Of a DNA stretch of 64,000 nt, positions 9,094-17,855 are shown in pieces. The DNA is from CADEED01 sp036677145 (GTDB lineage Bacteria; Pseudomonadota; Gammaproteobacteria; Steroidobacterales; Steroidobacteraceae). Made by a program: the position numbers and the translations under genes. Position 1 is the stretch's first letter. Every line of letters starts with the position of its first letter. The stretch spans positions 1 through 64,000 of the forward strand of contig JAKFFF010000109.1 of the NCBI GenBank assembly GCA_036677145.1. Direction: 5' to 3'. The notes beneath the pieces are model-generated. The model worked only from the letters and a program-made list of their open reading frames with translations, searched no databases and had not been told where the DNA came from.

Positions 9094-10375
9094 TCGTCGC
9101 TCCTGAAATTCTGCGCTGCATGACTTCGTCGTCGGCGGTCGAACCGTTGTGGCTGGCGATCTCCACCGCACGGCTCACGAGACCATGCGCACGGGCAACC
9201 TGCAGGTCCTCGGGCACGCGCTGGCCATCGCTGATGTAGGCCGCCGCGAGCTTGTGGCGCACGAGAGCCGAAATGATTCCGCCCAGGCTGACCGCTTCAT
9301 CCACCTTGGTGATGACGCAGGCGGTGGGTTTGGCGAGCGCGAAGCGCTGCACCACTTCGTCGATGGCGCCGGCTTGCGTGCTCGCCGGCAGCACGAGCGC
9401 GGTCTCGACACTGGCCTGCATGTTCTGCAGCAGCCTGAGTTGGCGCGCCAGTTCCGGATCGCGCGGGCTCGCGCCCGCGGTGTCGATCATCACGAACTTG
9501 CAGCCGCGGCATTCGTACAGCAGCTCCGGCAACTCGCTCACGTCGTATGCGTTGTGCGTCGTGACGCCGAGCAGGCGGCCGAGCGTGTGCATCTGCTCGT
9601 GCGCGCCGATGCGCACCGAGTCGGCGGAAATCATCGCGACCTTGCGCGGGCCATGACGCAGCACCCAGCGCGCCGCGAGTTTCGCGAGCAGCGTCGTCTT
9701 GCCGGCGCCGGCGGGACCGGCGAACGCGACGATGCCACCCTGCTCCAGCCAGCGGTCGCCGGTGACCTGCAGCGTGCGCGCGATGGTCGCGAGCGCGAAA
9801 CGGCGCGCGGCCGCGAAGGTGAGCTCCGCGGGAATCTTGCGCACCAGGGAATTCGACAGGTCCTGCGTGATGCCGATCTGCGCGAGCTCCTTGAGCATCG
9901 CGGCCTGCATCGGCGAGCGGCGTGACAGATCGTTCCAGGCGAGCGTCGCGAGCTGGGACTCCAGCATGCGGCGCATGTTCTTCATTTCATCGGCGAGCGC
10001 TTCGGGACTCGCGCCGGCGGTCTGCGGAATCTGCACGGCGGGCGCGGCCGGGGCGATCTGCTCGGAAAGTTGTGAGGAGGCGCGGCGGGCGCGGGCCGCT
10101 TCGGCGGCGCGGGCTTCCAGCGCGGAGGTGGGCGAGCTGGCCGCGCGCGGCGCGGCTTCCGGACGCAGCGGGGTATCCACTCGCGGCGCGGCTGCGCGCG
10201 GGATCTGCGGCGCGGACTCGACGGCGCGCGCGACTTCGAAGTCGACCGCGGCCACCACTTCGACGTCATCGCCGACGCGACCCGACGAGAGGATCACGGC
10301 ATCGGGGCCGAGCGCTTCACGCACCTGGGCCAGCGCGTTGCGCATGTCACGGGCGATGTATCTTTGAATTTTCAT
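9080..10375 (-). CDS. flhF: Flagellar biosynthesis SRP-type GTPase FlhF
   Basis: SRP-family GTPase that sets the pole at which the flagellum is built. The 431-residue product has the short basic N-terminal B-domain start (MKIQRYIARDMRNALAQVREALG), a low-complexity Ala/Arg/Pro linker (about 60-130), an N domain and a G domain with the P-loop AGPAGAGKTTLLAKLAARW near 218, DTAGASPRD, and TKVDEAVSLGG. Length is normal. It lies 28 bp after flhA and overlaps fleN. The linker is GC-rich and probably disordered; the NTPase core looks complete. Confidence 0.96.
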   Translation of the reverse strand: MKIQRYIARDMRNALAQVREALGPDAVILSSGRVGDDVEVVAAVDFEVARAVESAPQIPRAAAPRVDTPLRPEAAPRAASSPTSALEARAAEAARARRASSQLSEQIAPAAPAVQIPQTAGASPEALADEMKNMRRMLESQLATLAWNDLSRRSPMQAAMLKELAQIGITQDLSNSLVRKIPAELTFAAARRFALATIARTLQVTGDRWLEQGGIVAFAGPAGAGKTTLLAKLAARWVLRHGPRKVAMISADSVRIGAHEQMHTLGRLLGVTTHNAYDVSELPELLYECRGCKFVMIDTAGASPRDPELARQLRLLQNMQASVETALVLPASTQAGAIDEVVQRFALAKPTACVITKVDEAVSLGGIISALVRHKLAAAYISDGQRVPEDLQVARAHGLVSRAVEIASHNGSTADDEVMQRRISGATNARN

Positions 10376-10403
10376 GTTTTCAGATGTCCCTCAAACATTC
10401 CCG

Positions 10404-12494
10404 TCAGCGGCTGCCCACCGCGGTGACCATGCGCACCTTGCGGTTGTCAGGCAGCTCGTTCCAGGCCAGCACATGCAGACCCGGGACGCTCACGCGGAAA
10501 AACCTTGCCAGTGCCGCGCGCAGCGCCGGAGGTGTCAGCAACACCGCCGGTTCGCCGCCACGTTCTTGACGCTGTGCGGCTTCCTGTAGACCTCGTTGCA
10601 AGCGGTCTGCCAGCCCTGGCTCCAGACCCGGACTTGCGGCCGGATTTGCGAGTCCGTTTGACAATAGGCGCTCGAGATCTGGCTCGAGTGTGATGACGGG
10701 CAACTCTTCGGCGAGTCCGACGATGTCCTGGACGATCTGCCGACCCAGGGCAACCCTGACCTGCGCGATGAGCTGCTGTGTGTCCTGCGTGCGCGGACCG
10801 GCTTCCGCCAGAGCTTCGACGATCGCCCGGACGTTGCGGATCGGCACGCGTTCGGATAGCAGGCCCTGCATGACGCGCACGATGGTCGCGAGCGGCAGCA
10901 CCTTCGGCACGAGTTCGTCGACCAGCTTGGGCGACACCTTCGCGAGATTCTTCAGGAGTTGCTCGGCCTCTTCGTGGCCAAACAACTCGTGCGCGTGCAT
11001 CTGGATCAGGTGCGAGAGGTGCGTCGCGATGACCGTCGCGGCGTCGACCACGGTGTAACCGAGCGACTGCGCATGCTCGCGCATCGACGGCTCGATCCAG
11101 GTGGCTTCCATGCCGAACGCCGGATCGTGCGTCGCGATGCCTGTGAGCGGTCCAAACACCCGCCCCGGATTGATCGCGAGTTCGCGGTCCGGATGCACGA
11201 CGCTTTCGCCGATGGCGACCCCGGCAAGCCGGATGCGGTAAGCGTTCGGTCCCAATTCCAGGTTGTCGCGGATGTGCACGGGCTGCACGAGGAAGCCGAG
11301 CTCCTGCGTGAGCTTGCGGCGGATGCCACGGATGCGCGCCAGCAGATCGCCGCCCTTGGTGCGATCGACCAGCGGCACGAGCCGGTAACCGACTTCCAGT
11401 CCGACGACGTCGATCGGACGCACGTCTTCCCAGGACAATTCCTGCGACTCGGGCGACGGCGCCGGCTCGGCCTCCGGGGCCACGATTTCTTCGACAACGG
11501 GTTGTTTGAGCTTCTGCGAGACGCGCCACGCGCCCCAGCCACACAACCCCGCGATCGAGAGGAACACGAGATTCGGCATGCCGGGGATCAGGCCCATGAT
11601 GCCGAGCACGGCCGCGGCAACACCGAGCGCCTTGGGCTGGCCAAACAATTGTTTGCCGAGCTCCTGGCCGATGTCCTGCTCGCGCGAGATACGCGTGACG
11701 ATGATGGCGACCGCGACCGACAGCAGCAGGCCCGGGATCTGCGCCACGAGACCGTCACCAATCGTCAGCAGTGTGTAAGTGCGCCCCGCTTCGCCCACCG
11801 GCAGGTCGTGCATCATCGTGCCGATCAGCAGGCCACCGACAATGTTGATGACCAGGATCAGGATGCCGGCGATCGCGTCGCCGCGAACGAACTTGCTGGC
11901 GCCGTCCATCGAGCCGTAGAAATCCGATTCGGCGCGCACTTCGGCGCGGCGCTGGCGGGCTTCGTCCTGCGTGATGATGCCGGCGTTCATGTCGGCGTCG
12001 ATGGCCATCTGCTTGCCGGGCATCGAATCCAACGCGAAACGCGCCGAGACTTCCGACACGCGGCCCGCGCCCTTCGTGACGACCACGAAGTTGATGATGG
12101 TCAGGATGATGAACACCACCACGCCGACGGCGTAGTTGCCGCCGATCACGAATTCGCCGAAAGCCGCGATGACCTTGCCGGCCGCATGCGAGCCCTCGTG
12201 GCCGTGCATGAGTACGACACGCGTCGAGGCGACGTTGAGCGCGAGGCGCAGGATCGTGACCAGCAGCAGCACGGTCGGGAAGATCGCGAACTCGAGCGGT
12301 CTTTTGACCTGGAACACCGCCATCACGATGATCAGCGACAGCGCGATGTTGAACGTGAACAACACGTCGAGCATCAGCGGCGGCAGCGGCAGGATCATCA
12401 TCGCGAGGATCGCGATGAGTCCGACCGGCACGCCGATGCCCACACGCATCATCGCGCCCATTCCACTTCCTGCATTGTCGTCTGCGAGGGCCAT
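10404..12494 (-). CDS. flhA: Flagellar type III export gate protein FlhA
   Basis: Largest membrane component of the flagellar export gate; its cytoplasmic ring docks chaperone-substrate complexes. The 696-residue product has eight predicted membrane segments in the first half (for example IAILAMMILPLPPLMLDVLF), the conserved FHIPEP-type loop region (KGAGRVSEVSARFALDSMPGKQMAIDADMN), and a soluble C-terminal half ending in an LHVLAWNELPDNRKVRMV motif. Length matches the family. It follows flhB by 6 bp. Nothing appears truncated. Confidence 0.97.
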   Translation of the reverse strand: MALADDNAGSGMGAMMRVGIGVPVGLIAILAMMILPLPPLMLDVLFTFNIALSLIIVMAVFQVKRPLEFAIFPTVLLLVTILRLALNVASTRVVLMHGHEGSHAAGKVIAAFGEFVIGGNYAVGVVVFIILTIINFVVVTKGAGRVSEVSARFALDSMPGKQMAIDADMNAGIITQDEARQRRAEVRAESDFYGSMDGASKFVRGDAIAGILILVINIVGGLLIGTMMHDLPVGEAGRTYTLLTIGDGLVAQIPGLLLSVAVAIIVTRISREQDIGQELGKQLFGQPKALGVAAAVLGIMGLIPGMPNLVFLSIAGLCGWGAWRVSQKLKQPVVEEIVAPEAEPAPSPESQELSWEDVRPIDVVGLEVGYRLVPLVDRTKGGDLLARIRGIRRKLTQELGFLVQPVHIRDNLELGPNAYRIRLAGVAIGESVVHPDRELAINPGRVFGPLTGIATHDPAFGMEATWIEPSMREHAQSLGYTVVDAATVIATHLSHLIQMHAHELFGHEEAEQLLKNLAKVSPKLVDELVPKVLPLATIVRVMQGLLSERVPIRNVRAIVEALAEAGPRTQDTQQLIAQVRVALGRQIVQDIVGLAEELPVITLEPDLERLLSNGLANPAASPGLEPGLADRLQRGLQEAAQRQERGGEPAVLLTPPALRAALARFFRVSVPGLHVLAWNELPDNRKVRMVTAVGSR

Positions 12495-12500
12495 GATTCC

Positions 12501-13631
12501 TTACTGAATGGTCTGCGGCGGTGCCGGGGGCGGATCAAAACTGGGCGCCGGAGGCGGCGCCATGCCGCGCTCACGCGCGGCGCGCAGCTGGAACACGTAC
12601 GTGAGCACCTGCGCGACGGCCACATACAGCGCCGCGGGCACTTCACGCCCGATGTCCACGCTGCGATGCAGGGCGCGCGCCAACGGCGGCGCTTCGATGA
12701 CCGGCACGCCGTGTTCGGCGGCGATCTCGCGAATCTTCGCGGCCAGCAGGTCCGTGCCCTTGGCGACCACGACCGGCGCGCGCATCTTCTTGTCGTCGTA
12801 CCGCAGCGCGACGGAGAAATGGGTCGGGTTGGTTACCACCACGTCCGCGGTCGGCACTTCCTGCAACATCCGGCCGCGCGACAACTCGCGCTGCGCTTCA
12901 CGGATGCGGCCGCGGGTCTCGGGCGAGCCTTCGCTTTCCTTGTATTCCTCGCGCACTTCCTCGCGGGTCATGCGCAGGTCCTTCGAGTGCTGCCAGAGCT
13001 GGAACGGCACGTCGATCGCCGCGATGATCGCGAGCCCGCACACCAGCACGAGCAGCGAGTACGAGATGAGTGATCCGGCATGCCCGATGGCGGCGTTTAC
13101 CGGCTCGGCGGTCAGGCCCATGAGCTGCGGCGTGAGCGCCTTGATCAGGATGAATGCGATCACCCCGATGACGAAAACCTTGGCGAGACCCTTGCAGAGC
13201 TCGATCAGCGCGCGGGCGGAGAACATGCGGCCGATACCCTTGCCCGGGTTGATGCGCCCGAACTGCGGCGCGAGCGCCTGGGTCGAGAAATTCCAGCCGC
13301 CAATCACCAGCGGCGCCGCCAGCGCGGCGCAGAAAGTCGCGCCGAGAATCGGCAGCACGATCAGGATGGCGCGCGAACCGGCCGACTGCAGCGCCGGCCA
13401 GATGGCGTCGGCGGACATGGCCTGCGCGTGCGACAGGCTCAGCATGTCGCGCATGAAATCTATGAATTGGCCGGTCGACATCTGCCCCAGGGAGTAGATA
13501 GCCGCCGCGGCCGAGATGCACACCGCCGCCATCGACAGCTCGGCAGAGCGCGGCACCTGGCCTTTCTTGCGCGCCTCCTGCAGGCGCTTCGGTGTAGCTT
13601 GTTCGGTACGTTCCTGGCCACTCTCGGACAT
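12501..13631 (-). CDS. flhB: Flagellar export switch protein FlhB
   Basis: Export gate component that switches substrate class from rod/hook to filament proteins after autocleavage. The 376-residue product begins with the typical GQERTEQATPKRLQEARKKGQVPRS, has four membrane segments (about 35-55, 85-110, 140-165, 185-210) and the self-cleaving NPTH motif in VVTNPTHFSVALRYD near 267. A proline-rich tail ends the protein. It lies 4 bp after fliR and 6 bp before flhA. The intact NPTH indicates a normal substrate switch, working with FliK. Confidence 0.97.
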   Translation of the reverse strand: MSESGQERTEQATPKRLQEARKKGQVPRSAELSMAAVCISAAAAIYSLGQMSTGQFIDFMRDMLSLSHAQAMSADAIWPALQSAGSRAILIVLPILGATFCAALAAPLVIGGWNFSTQALAPQFGRINPGKGIGRMFSARALIELCKGLAKVFVIGVIAFILIKALTPQLMGLTAEPVNAAIGHAGSLISYSLLVLVCGLAIIAAIDVPFQLWQHSKDLRMTREEVREEYKESEGSPETRGRIREAQRELSRGRMLQEVPTADVVVTNPTHFSVALRYDDKKMRAPVVVAKGTDLLAAKIREIAAEHGVPVIEAPPLARALHRSVDIGREVPAALYVAVAQVLTYVFQLRAARERGMAPPPAPSFDPPPAPPQTIQ

Positions 13632-13635
13632 GGCG

Positions 13636-14412
13636 TCAGCCCCCGCTCAACGCGCGCAGGAACTGGAAGCCCTGCGCGATGAGTGTCGTGATGCCCTCGG
13701 TCAGCGGACCGATACCGGCCAGCACGACCACCAGGCCGATGACGAGTGAAACCGGGAAACCGACGGCGAAGAGGTTGAGCGCCGGGGCCGCGCGGCTCAC
13801 CACGCCGAACGCGAGATTGACGATCAGCAGCGCGGTGATTCCGGGCAGCGCGATGGAGATGGCGCCGGAGAATAACTGCCCGCCCCACAACACCAGCGAC
13901 CAGAGTCCTTCGCGCCCGAGTCCCGTGGTGCCGATCGGCAAGGTCGAGAAGCCGCCGGAGAGCACGTCGAGCAGCACGAGGTGGCCGTCGAGCGCCAGGA
14001 ACACCAGCGTCGCGAGAATGATGTAGAGCTGGCCGAGCGCGGCCGTGCTGCTGCCGCGCAGCGGATCGACGTTGAAGGCGAACGACAGGCCCATGCTGTT
14101 GGCGAGCAACTGTCCTGCGAGCCCCAGGGCGTCGAAGACGACCTGCATGGCGAAGCCGAGCGCGATACCGATGAGCATCTGTTGCGCGACGACGATGACA
14201 CCCTGCGGCGAAAACGGCGCGATGCCTGCGTCGGGCATCAGCGGCGCGACCAGCGCGGTCAACGCAACCGCCAGCAACACACGCATACGCGCCGGCACGA
14301 ACCGCGCGCCGAACATCGGCGCGACCATCAGGAACGCGCCAATACGCGCGAACGGGAAAAACGCGCCCGCCACCCACGCCTCGAGTTGCCCAGTTGTCAG
14401 AGCAATGGGCAC
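13636..14412 (-). CDS. fliR: Flagellar export gate protein FliR
   Basis: Membrane component that forms the helical export gate with FliP and FliQ. The 258-residue product is very hydrophobic, with six or so membrane segments (such as AFFPFARIGAFLMVAPMFG and VRVLLAVALTALVAPLMP), and the conserved GLAGQLLANSMGLSFAFNVDP segment near 97-117. Length is normal. It sits between fliQ and flhB in the canonical fliPQR-flhB order with only 4 bp to each neighbour. No odd feature was seen. Confidence 0.96.
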   Translation of the reverse strand: MPIALTTGQLEAWVAGAFFPFARIGAFLMVAPMFGARFVPARMRVLLAVALTALVAPLMPDAGIAPFSPQGVIVVAQQMLIGIALGFAMQVVFDALGLAGQLLANSMGLSFAFNVDPLRGSSTAALGQLYIILATLVFLALDGHLVLLDVLSGGFSTLPIGTTGLGREGLWSLVLWGGQLFSGAISIALPGITALLIVNLAFGVVSRAAPALNLFAVGFPVSLVIGLVVVLAGIGPLTEGITTLIAQGFQFLRALSGG

Positions 14413-14416
14413 GGGG

Positions 14417-14686
14417 TTATCCGATCATCCCGGGAATGCTTTCGATGAGATTGCGCGTGTATTCGACCAGCGTGCGCAACATCCACGGCCCGGTTATCGC
14501 GAGCACCGCGGCCATCGCGAGCAGTTTGGGGATGAACGACAGCGTCATCTCGTTGATCTGCGTCGCCGCCTGGAAAATGCCGACGATCAGACCGACCGCG
14601 AGCGCGGTCAGCAGCAGCGGCGCCGACAGCGTGAGGGTCATCTCGAGCGCGTGGCGGCCGATGGTAACGACGGTTTCGGGAGTCAT
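14417..14686 (-). CDS. fliQ: Flagellar export gate protein FliQ
   Basis: Small inner-membrane protein of the export gate. The 89 residues contain two membrane helices (about 15-37 and 50-75) and the family signature FQAATQINEMTLSFIPKLLA in the loop and second helix. Length is standard. Located 25 bp after fliP and 4 bp before fliR, in the canonical order. It assembles with FliP and FliR into the 5:4:1 gate known from other species. Confidence 0.96.
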   Translation of the reverse strand: MTPETVVTIGRHALEMTLTLSAPLLLTALAVGLIVGIFQAATQINEMTLSFIPKLLAMAAVLAITGPWMLRTLVEYTRNLIESIPGMIG

Positions 14687-14711
14687 GCTCTGGCCCTGCC
14701 TGAAGAAACTG

Positions 14712-15473
14712 TCATCTGAAAAAACTCTGGGCCAGCGTGCCCATCACCAGCGCCCAGCCATCCACCAGCACGAACAACATGATCTTGAACGGCAGCGAAA
14801 TCAGCACGGGCGACAACATCATCATGCCCATCGACATGAGCACGCTCGCGACCACCAGGTCGATGATCACGAACGGAATGAACAGCAGGAATCCGATCTG
14901 GAACGCGGTCTTCAATTCACTGGTCATGAAGGCCGGCACGAGAATGTTGAGCGGCACGTCGTTCGGAGTGGCGAAGCCCTTCCCGCCCGAGATGCGCACG
15001 AATGTCGCGATGTCCGACTCGCGCGTCTGCTCGAGCATGAAACCCTTGAGCGGCACGATGGCGCGTTCGAGCGCGACCGTGGTTTCGATGGTGCCGGCGA
15101 GATAGGGCTGCGCGGCTTCCGTGTTGATCTTCTCGATCACGGGCGCCATGACGAACAGCGTGAGGAACAGCGCCAGGCCCACAAGCACCTGGTTGGGCGG
15201 CGTCTGGCCCGCGCCGAGCGCCTGCCGCAGGATGGCGAGCACGATCACGATGCGCGTGAAGGCGGTCATCATGAGCACGATGGCCGGCAGCAGCGTCAGC
15301 ACCGTCATCAGGATCAGGACTTGCAGCGTCAGCGAATAAGTCTGGCCGCCGCCCGGGTTGGTCGTCACGGTGACGGCCGGCAGCGTTCCGCCGCCCGTGG
15401 CCGCCGCTTCGGCCAGCATCGGCACGAACATCAGGCAAGGCAGCAGGAATTTCAGAATCGCGCGCGCGTTCAT
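14712..15473 (-). CDS. fliP: Flagellar export gate protein FliP
   Basis: Core export-gate subunit. The 253-residue product starts with a cleavable-looking signal sequence (LKFLLPCLMFVPMLAEAAA), then the family segment LQVLILMTVLTLLPAIVLMMTAFTRIVIVLAILRQALG and the C-terminal FQIGFLLFIPFVIIDLVVASVLMSMGMMMLSP. It starts at an ATG overlapping the fliO stop by four bases (ATGA). Length and motifs are those of typical FliP. Confidence 0.97.
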   Translation of the reverse strand: MNARAILKFLLPCLMFVPMLAEAAATGGGTLPAVTVTTNPGGGQTYSLTLQVLILMTVLTLLPAIVLMMTAFTRIVIVLAILRQALGAGQTPPNQVLVGLALFLTLFVMAPVIEKINTEAAQPYLAGTIETTVALERAIVPLKGFMLEQTRESDIATFVRISGGKGFATPNDVPLNILVPAFMTSELKTAFQIGFLLFIPFVIIDLVVASVLMSMGMMMLSPVLISLPFKIMLFVLVDGWALVMGTLAQSFFR

Positions 15474-15871
15474 CGTCCCGCCCCGCCCTTGCCAAGGCTC
15501 TTCATCAGCAGATCGCGGAAGTTAGGCAGCGCAGGTCCCTGCGATTCGGGAGCGGGCGGCGCATTGGTATTGGCGCCCGCGGGGAACACGTGCAGCGGTG
15601 TCACATTGCCGCCGGCAACGCCGATGAGGATGTCGGTATCGCCGACGCGCACGAGCACGCAGCGTTCTTTCGGACCCAACGCGCGGTCGCCGAGCACCTG
15701 GATGCGGTCCTGCCCGCCGACGCTGATCCGCCGCATGCGGCGCGCCATCCAGGCGAGCAACGCAATGACGCCGAGCACCAGCAGCAGCGCGAAGGTGACC
15801 TCGAGCGTGCCACCGGCCGTGCCGGCGTGCGCGGCCGTCGTGGGAGCGGCGAACAGCGTGGGATCCGACAT
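15470..15871 (-). CDS. fliO: Flagellar biosynthesis protein FliO
   Basis: Single-pass membrane protein that helps assemble the FliP ring. The 133-residue product has one membrane helix (EVTFALLLVLGVIALLAWMARRM, about 24-46) followed by a small beta-rich cytoplasmic domain (DRIQVLGDRALGPKERCVLVRVGDTDILIGVA) and a Pro/Ala tail. Position between fliN (3 bp away) and fliP (4-bp overlap) is canonical. FliO is poorly conserved in general; the domain pattern and place in the operon make the call firm. Confidence 0.93.
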   Translation of the reverse strand: MSDPTLFAAPTTAAHAGTAGGTLEVTFALLLVLGVIALLAWMARRMRRISVGGQDRIQVLGDRALGPKERCVLVRVGDTDILIGVAGGNVTPLHVFPAGANTNAPPAPESQGPALPNFRDLLMKSLGKGGAGR

Positions 15872-15874
15872 GGG

Positions 15875-16192
15875 TTACTTGAGCTTGCGGATGCGTTCCG
15901 CCGGGCTCACGACGTCCGTGATGCGGATGCCGAATTTCTCGTTGACCACGACGACTTCGCCGTGCGCGACGAGAGTGCCGTTGACGAATACGTCGAGCGG
16001 CTCGCCCGCGGCGCGGTCGAGTTCGACGACGCTGCCCTGGTTGAGCTGCAGCAGGTTGCGGATCGGGATGCGCGTGCGGCCGACTTCCATCGACAGCGTG
16101 ACGGGCACGTCGAGAATGACGTCGAGATTGACGTCATTGCCCTCGCCCTCTGCGCCCTGCGGCGCGACGGCCGCTTCAGTTTTGGCATTCAT
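15875..16192 (-). CDS. fliN: Flagellar motor switch protein FliN
   Basis: C-ring subunit that, with FliM, makes the rim of the switch. The 105-residue product has a short N-terminal linker and a SpoA/surface-presentation domain (VNLDVILDVPVTLSMEVGRTRIPIRNLLQLNQGSVVELDRAAGEPLDVFVNGTLVAHGEVVVVNEKFGIRITDVV, about 22-97). Length matches short FliN proteins. It lies 11 bp after fliM and 3 bp before fliO. Confidence 0.97.
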   Translation of the reverse strand: MNAKTEAAVAPQGAEGEGNDVNLDVILDVPVTLSMEVGRTRIPIRNLLQLNQGSVVELDRAAGEPLDVFVNGTLVAHGEVVVVNEKFGIRITDVVSPAERIRKLK

Positions 16193-16203
16193 CTTGAGTT
16201 CCT

Positions 16204-17208
16204 TCAGGTAGGTCGGCGCAGCGCTTCCACGGCCGTGAGACCGGGCCGGCGGATTCGCTGTTCATAACGCACACATTGCTGGCCGCGCGACACGCCGAAC
16301 GCGCCGCGGAACAGCGGCACGCCCTCGGCGAGTACGGTGGCCTTGCCGGAAAAATCGCAGGGCAGGACGTCGCCCGCCTTGAGCTCGACGAGTTGCGACA
16401 GCGTGATGCTGCCGCTGCCGAGCACGGTGCTGAGTTCGACTTCCGCGTCCTGCAGTCCGTCCTTGAGCGAGGAGATCCAGCGTTCGTCCTGCTCGGCGCG
16501 ATCGGATTGCACGCCGGAGTCGAGCACCTCGCGCAGTGGCTCGATCATCGAGTACGGCATCACGATGTGCATCGGTCCGCCACCGCCGTCGAGCGTGATC
16601 TGGAACGGACACACCACCACGACCTCGGAGGGTGTGACGATGCTGGCGAAGTTCGGATTGATTTCGGAGCTGAGGTATTCGACTTCGATGTTCGCGAGCG
16701 GCGTCCACGCCTCGCGCATGTCGGTGAACGCGCTGCGCAACAGCATCTGCACGATGCGCAGCTCGGTCGGCGTGAATTCGCGGCCTTCGATCTTCATGTG
16801 ACGGCCGACGCCGCCGAAGAAGTTGTCGACGATGGCGAACACAAGTTTCGGATCGAGCACGAACAGCCCGGTGCCGCGCAGCGGGTTGATCTTCACGAGG
16901 TTCAGGTTCACCGGCAGCGTCAGCCCCTGCGTGTACTCGCTGAACTTCTTCATCTGGATCTGGCCGACCGACAGCTCGACGGTGCGGCGCAGGAGGTTGT
17001 AGAGGCTCACGCGCAGCAGGCGCGCCATGCGCTCGTTGACCATCTCGAGCGTCGGCATGCGGCCGCGCACGATGCCCATCTCGCGGCTGAAATCGTAGAG
17101 ACGTGTTTCACCGGGCGCGGGCGCCGGGTCGGTGCTGACTGCGCCGGCGTCGACGCCGTTGAGCAGCGCGTCGATTTCGTCCTGGTTGAGTACTTCCTGT
17201 CCGCTCAT
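16204..17208 (-). CDS. fliM: Flagellar motor switch protein FliM
   Basis: C-ring protein that binds phosphorylated CheY and reverses rotation. The 334-residue product has the N-terminal CheY-binding peptide (EVLNQDEIDALLNGV, about 4-18), a middle CheC-like domain (including GKSV-region equivalents around 120-230, e.g. FFGGVGRHMKIEGREFTPTE) and a C-terminal SpoA domain (about 255-325, ELSTVLGSGSITLSQLVELKAGDVLPCDF). Start has no competing codon nearby. Follows fliL by about 13 bp. Confidence 0.97.
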   Translation of the reverse strand: MSGQEVLNQDEIDALLNGVDAGAVSTDPAPAPGETRLYDFSREMGIVRGRMPTLEMVNERMARLLRVSLYNLLRRTVELSVGQIQMKKFSEYTQGLTLPVNLNLVKINPLRGTGLFVLDPKLVFAIVDNFFGGVGRHMKIEGREFTPTELRIVQMLLRSAFTDMREAWTPLANIEVEYLSSEINPNFASIVTPSEVVVVCPFQITLDGGGGPMHIVMPYSMIEPLREVLDSGVQSDRAEQDERWISSLKDGLQDAEVELSTVLGSGSITLSQLVELKAGDVLPCDFSGKATVLAEGVPLFRGAFGVSRGQQCVRYEQRIRRPGLTAVEALRRPT

Positions 17209-17221
17209 CGGTCGTCTCCGG

Positions 17222-17713
17222 CTACTGCATCACGAAGGAAGTGAAATAGAGGGCTTCGACCTGCTTGGGATCGCCCTTCAACTCGAGCACGATGGCGCGG
17301 ATGCTCTCGAGGCAGCGCTTGCGCAATTCCTCTTTGCCTTCGGCCGTGGAAGCCGCTTCGAAGGTCTGATTGCTGAGGATCATCAGCAGGTCGTTGCGAA
17401 CGCGCGGATCGTTGTCCTTGATCATCGTTTCGATCGCGGGCTCGCGCGTCATGACGCCGACCTGGACCTGCAGGAAGCGCACCATGGACTGCGACTCGAA
17501 GTTCACGACGAACGCGGGCTCGAACGTGATGTAGCGCGGCGGCAGTAGTTGGACCGCGTCGGGTTTCTTCGCGGCCTTGTTGCCGAACATGAACCATCCG
17601 CCCGCGCCGCCGCCCAGCAGCACCACGAGGGCGATGATGATGATCAGGCCTTTGCCTTTCTTCTTGCCGCCCGCGGATTCCGCGCCCTCGACCGGCTCGT
17701 TCTCGTCTGCCAT
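17222..17713 (-). CDS. fliL: Flagellar basal body-associated protein FliL
   Basis: Stator-associated inner-membrane protein. The 163-residue product has one membrane helix (GLIIIIALVVLLGGGAGGWFMF, about 20-41) and a periplasmic FliL domain (YITFEPAFVVNFESQSMVRFLQVQVGVMTREP, then IETMIKDNDPRVRNDLLMILSNQ). It is the first gene of the fliLMNOPQR-flhBA unit: a sigma-54 promoter lies about 36-51 bp upstream of the ATG. The second of two overlapping frames here was chosen because it alone carries the FliL motifs. Confidence 0.96.
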   Translation of the reverse strand: MADENEPVEGAESAGGKKKGKGLIIIIALVVLLGGGAGGWFMFGNKAAKKPDAVQLLPPRYITFEPAFVVNFESQSMVRFLQVQVGVMTREPAIETMIKDNDPRVRNDLLMILSNQTFEAASTAEGKEELRKRCLESIRAIVLELKGDPKQVEALYFTSFVMQ

Positions 17714-17748
17714 GCACGCATTTCCTGTCGTTCGTTACAGACTGTGGT

Positions 17749-17764
17749 GCAACGTGCGTGCCAC
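17749..17764 (-). promoter_or_regulatory. Sigma-54 promoter of fliL operon
   Basis: On the minus strand the sequence reads TGGCACGCACGTTGCA, identical to the sigma-54 consensus TGGCACG-N4-TTGCA, with GG and GC separated by 10 bases. Transcription should start about 25 bases before the fliL ATG. It lies in the 142-bp gap between fliK and fliL. Activation by FleR (or FleQ) is inferred from known polar flagellar cascades. Confidence 0.9.
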
Positions 17765-17855
17765 GCCCGAAGCGTGAAAGGCATCACGAAAAGTGCCGCG
17801 CGGGTGACGGTTTATTGGCGCGCGACGAATGGCGCGCCGTGGGCCGGCGAAAGAA

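Noticed and set aside
10959..13073. 704-codon plus-strand open frame opposite flhA and flhB
   Set aside because: Antisense shadow: Asp/Arg/His-biased and no conserved motif, while the opposite strand encodes intact flhA and flhB.
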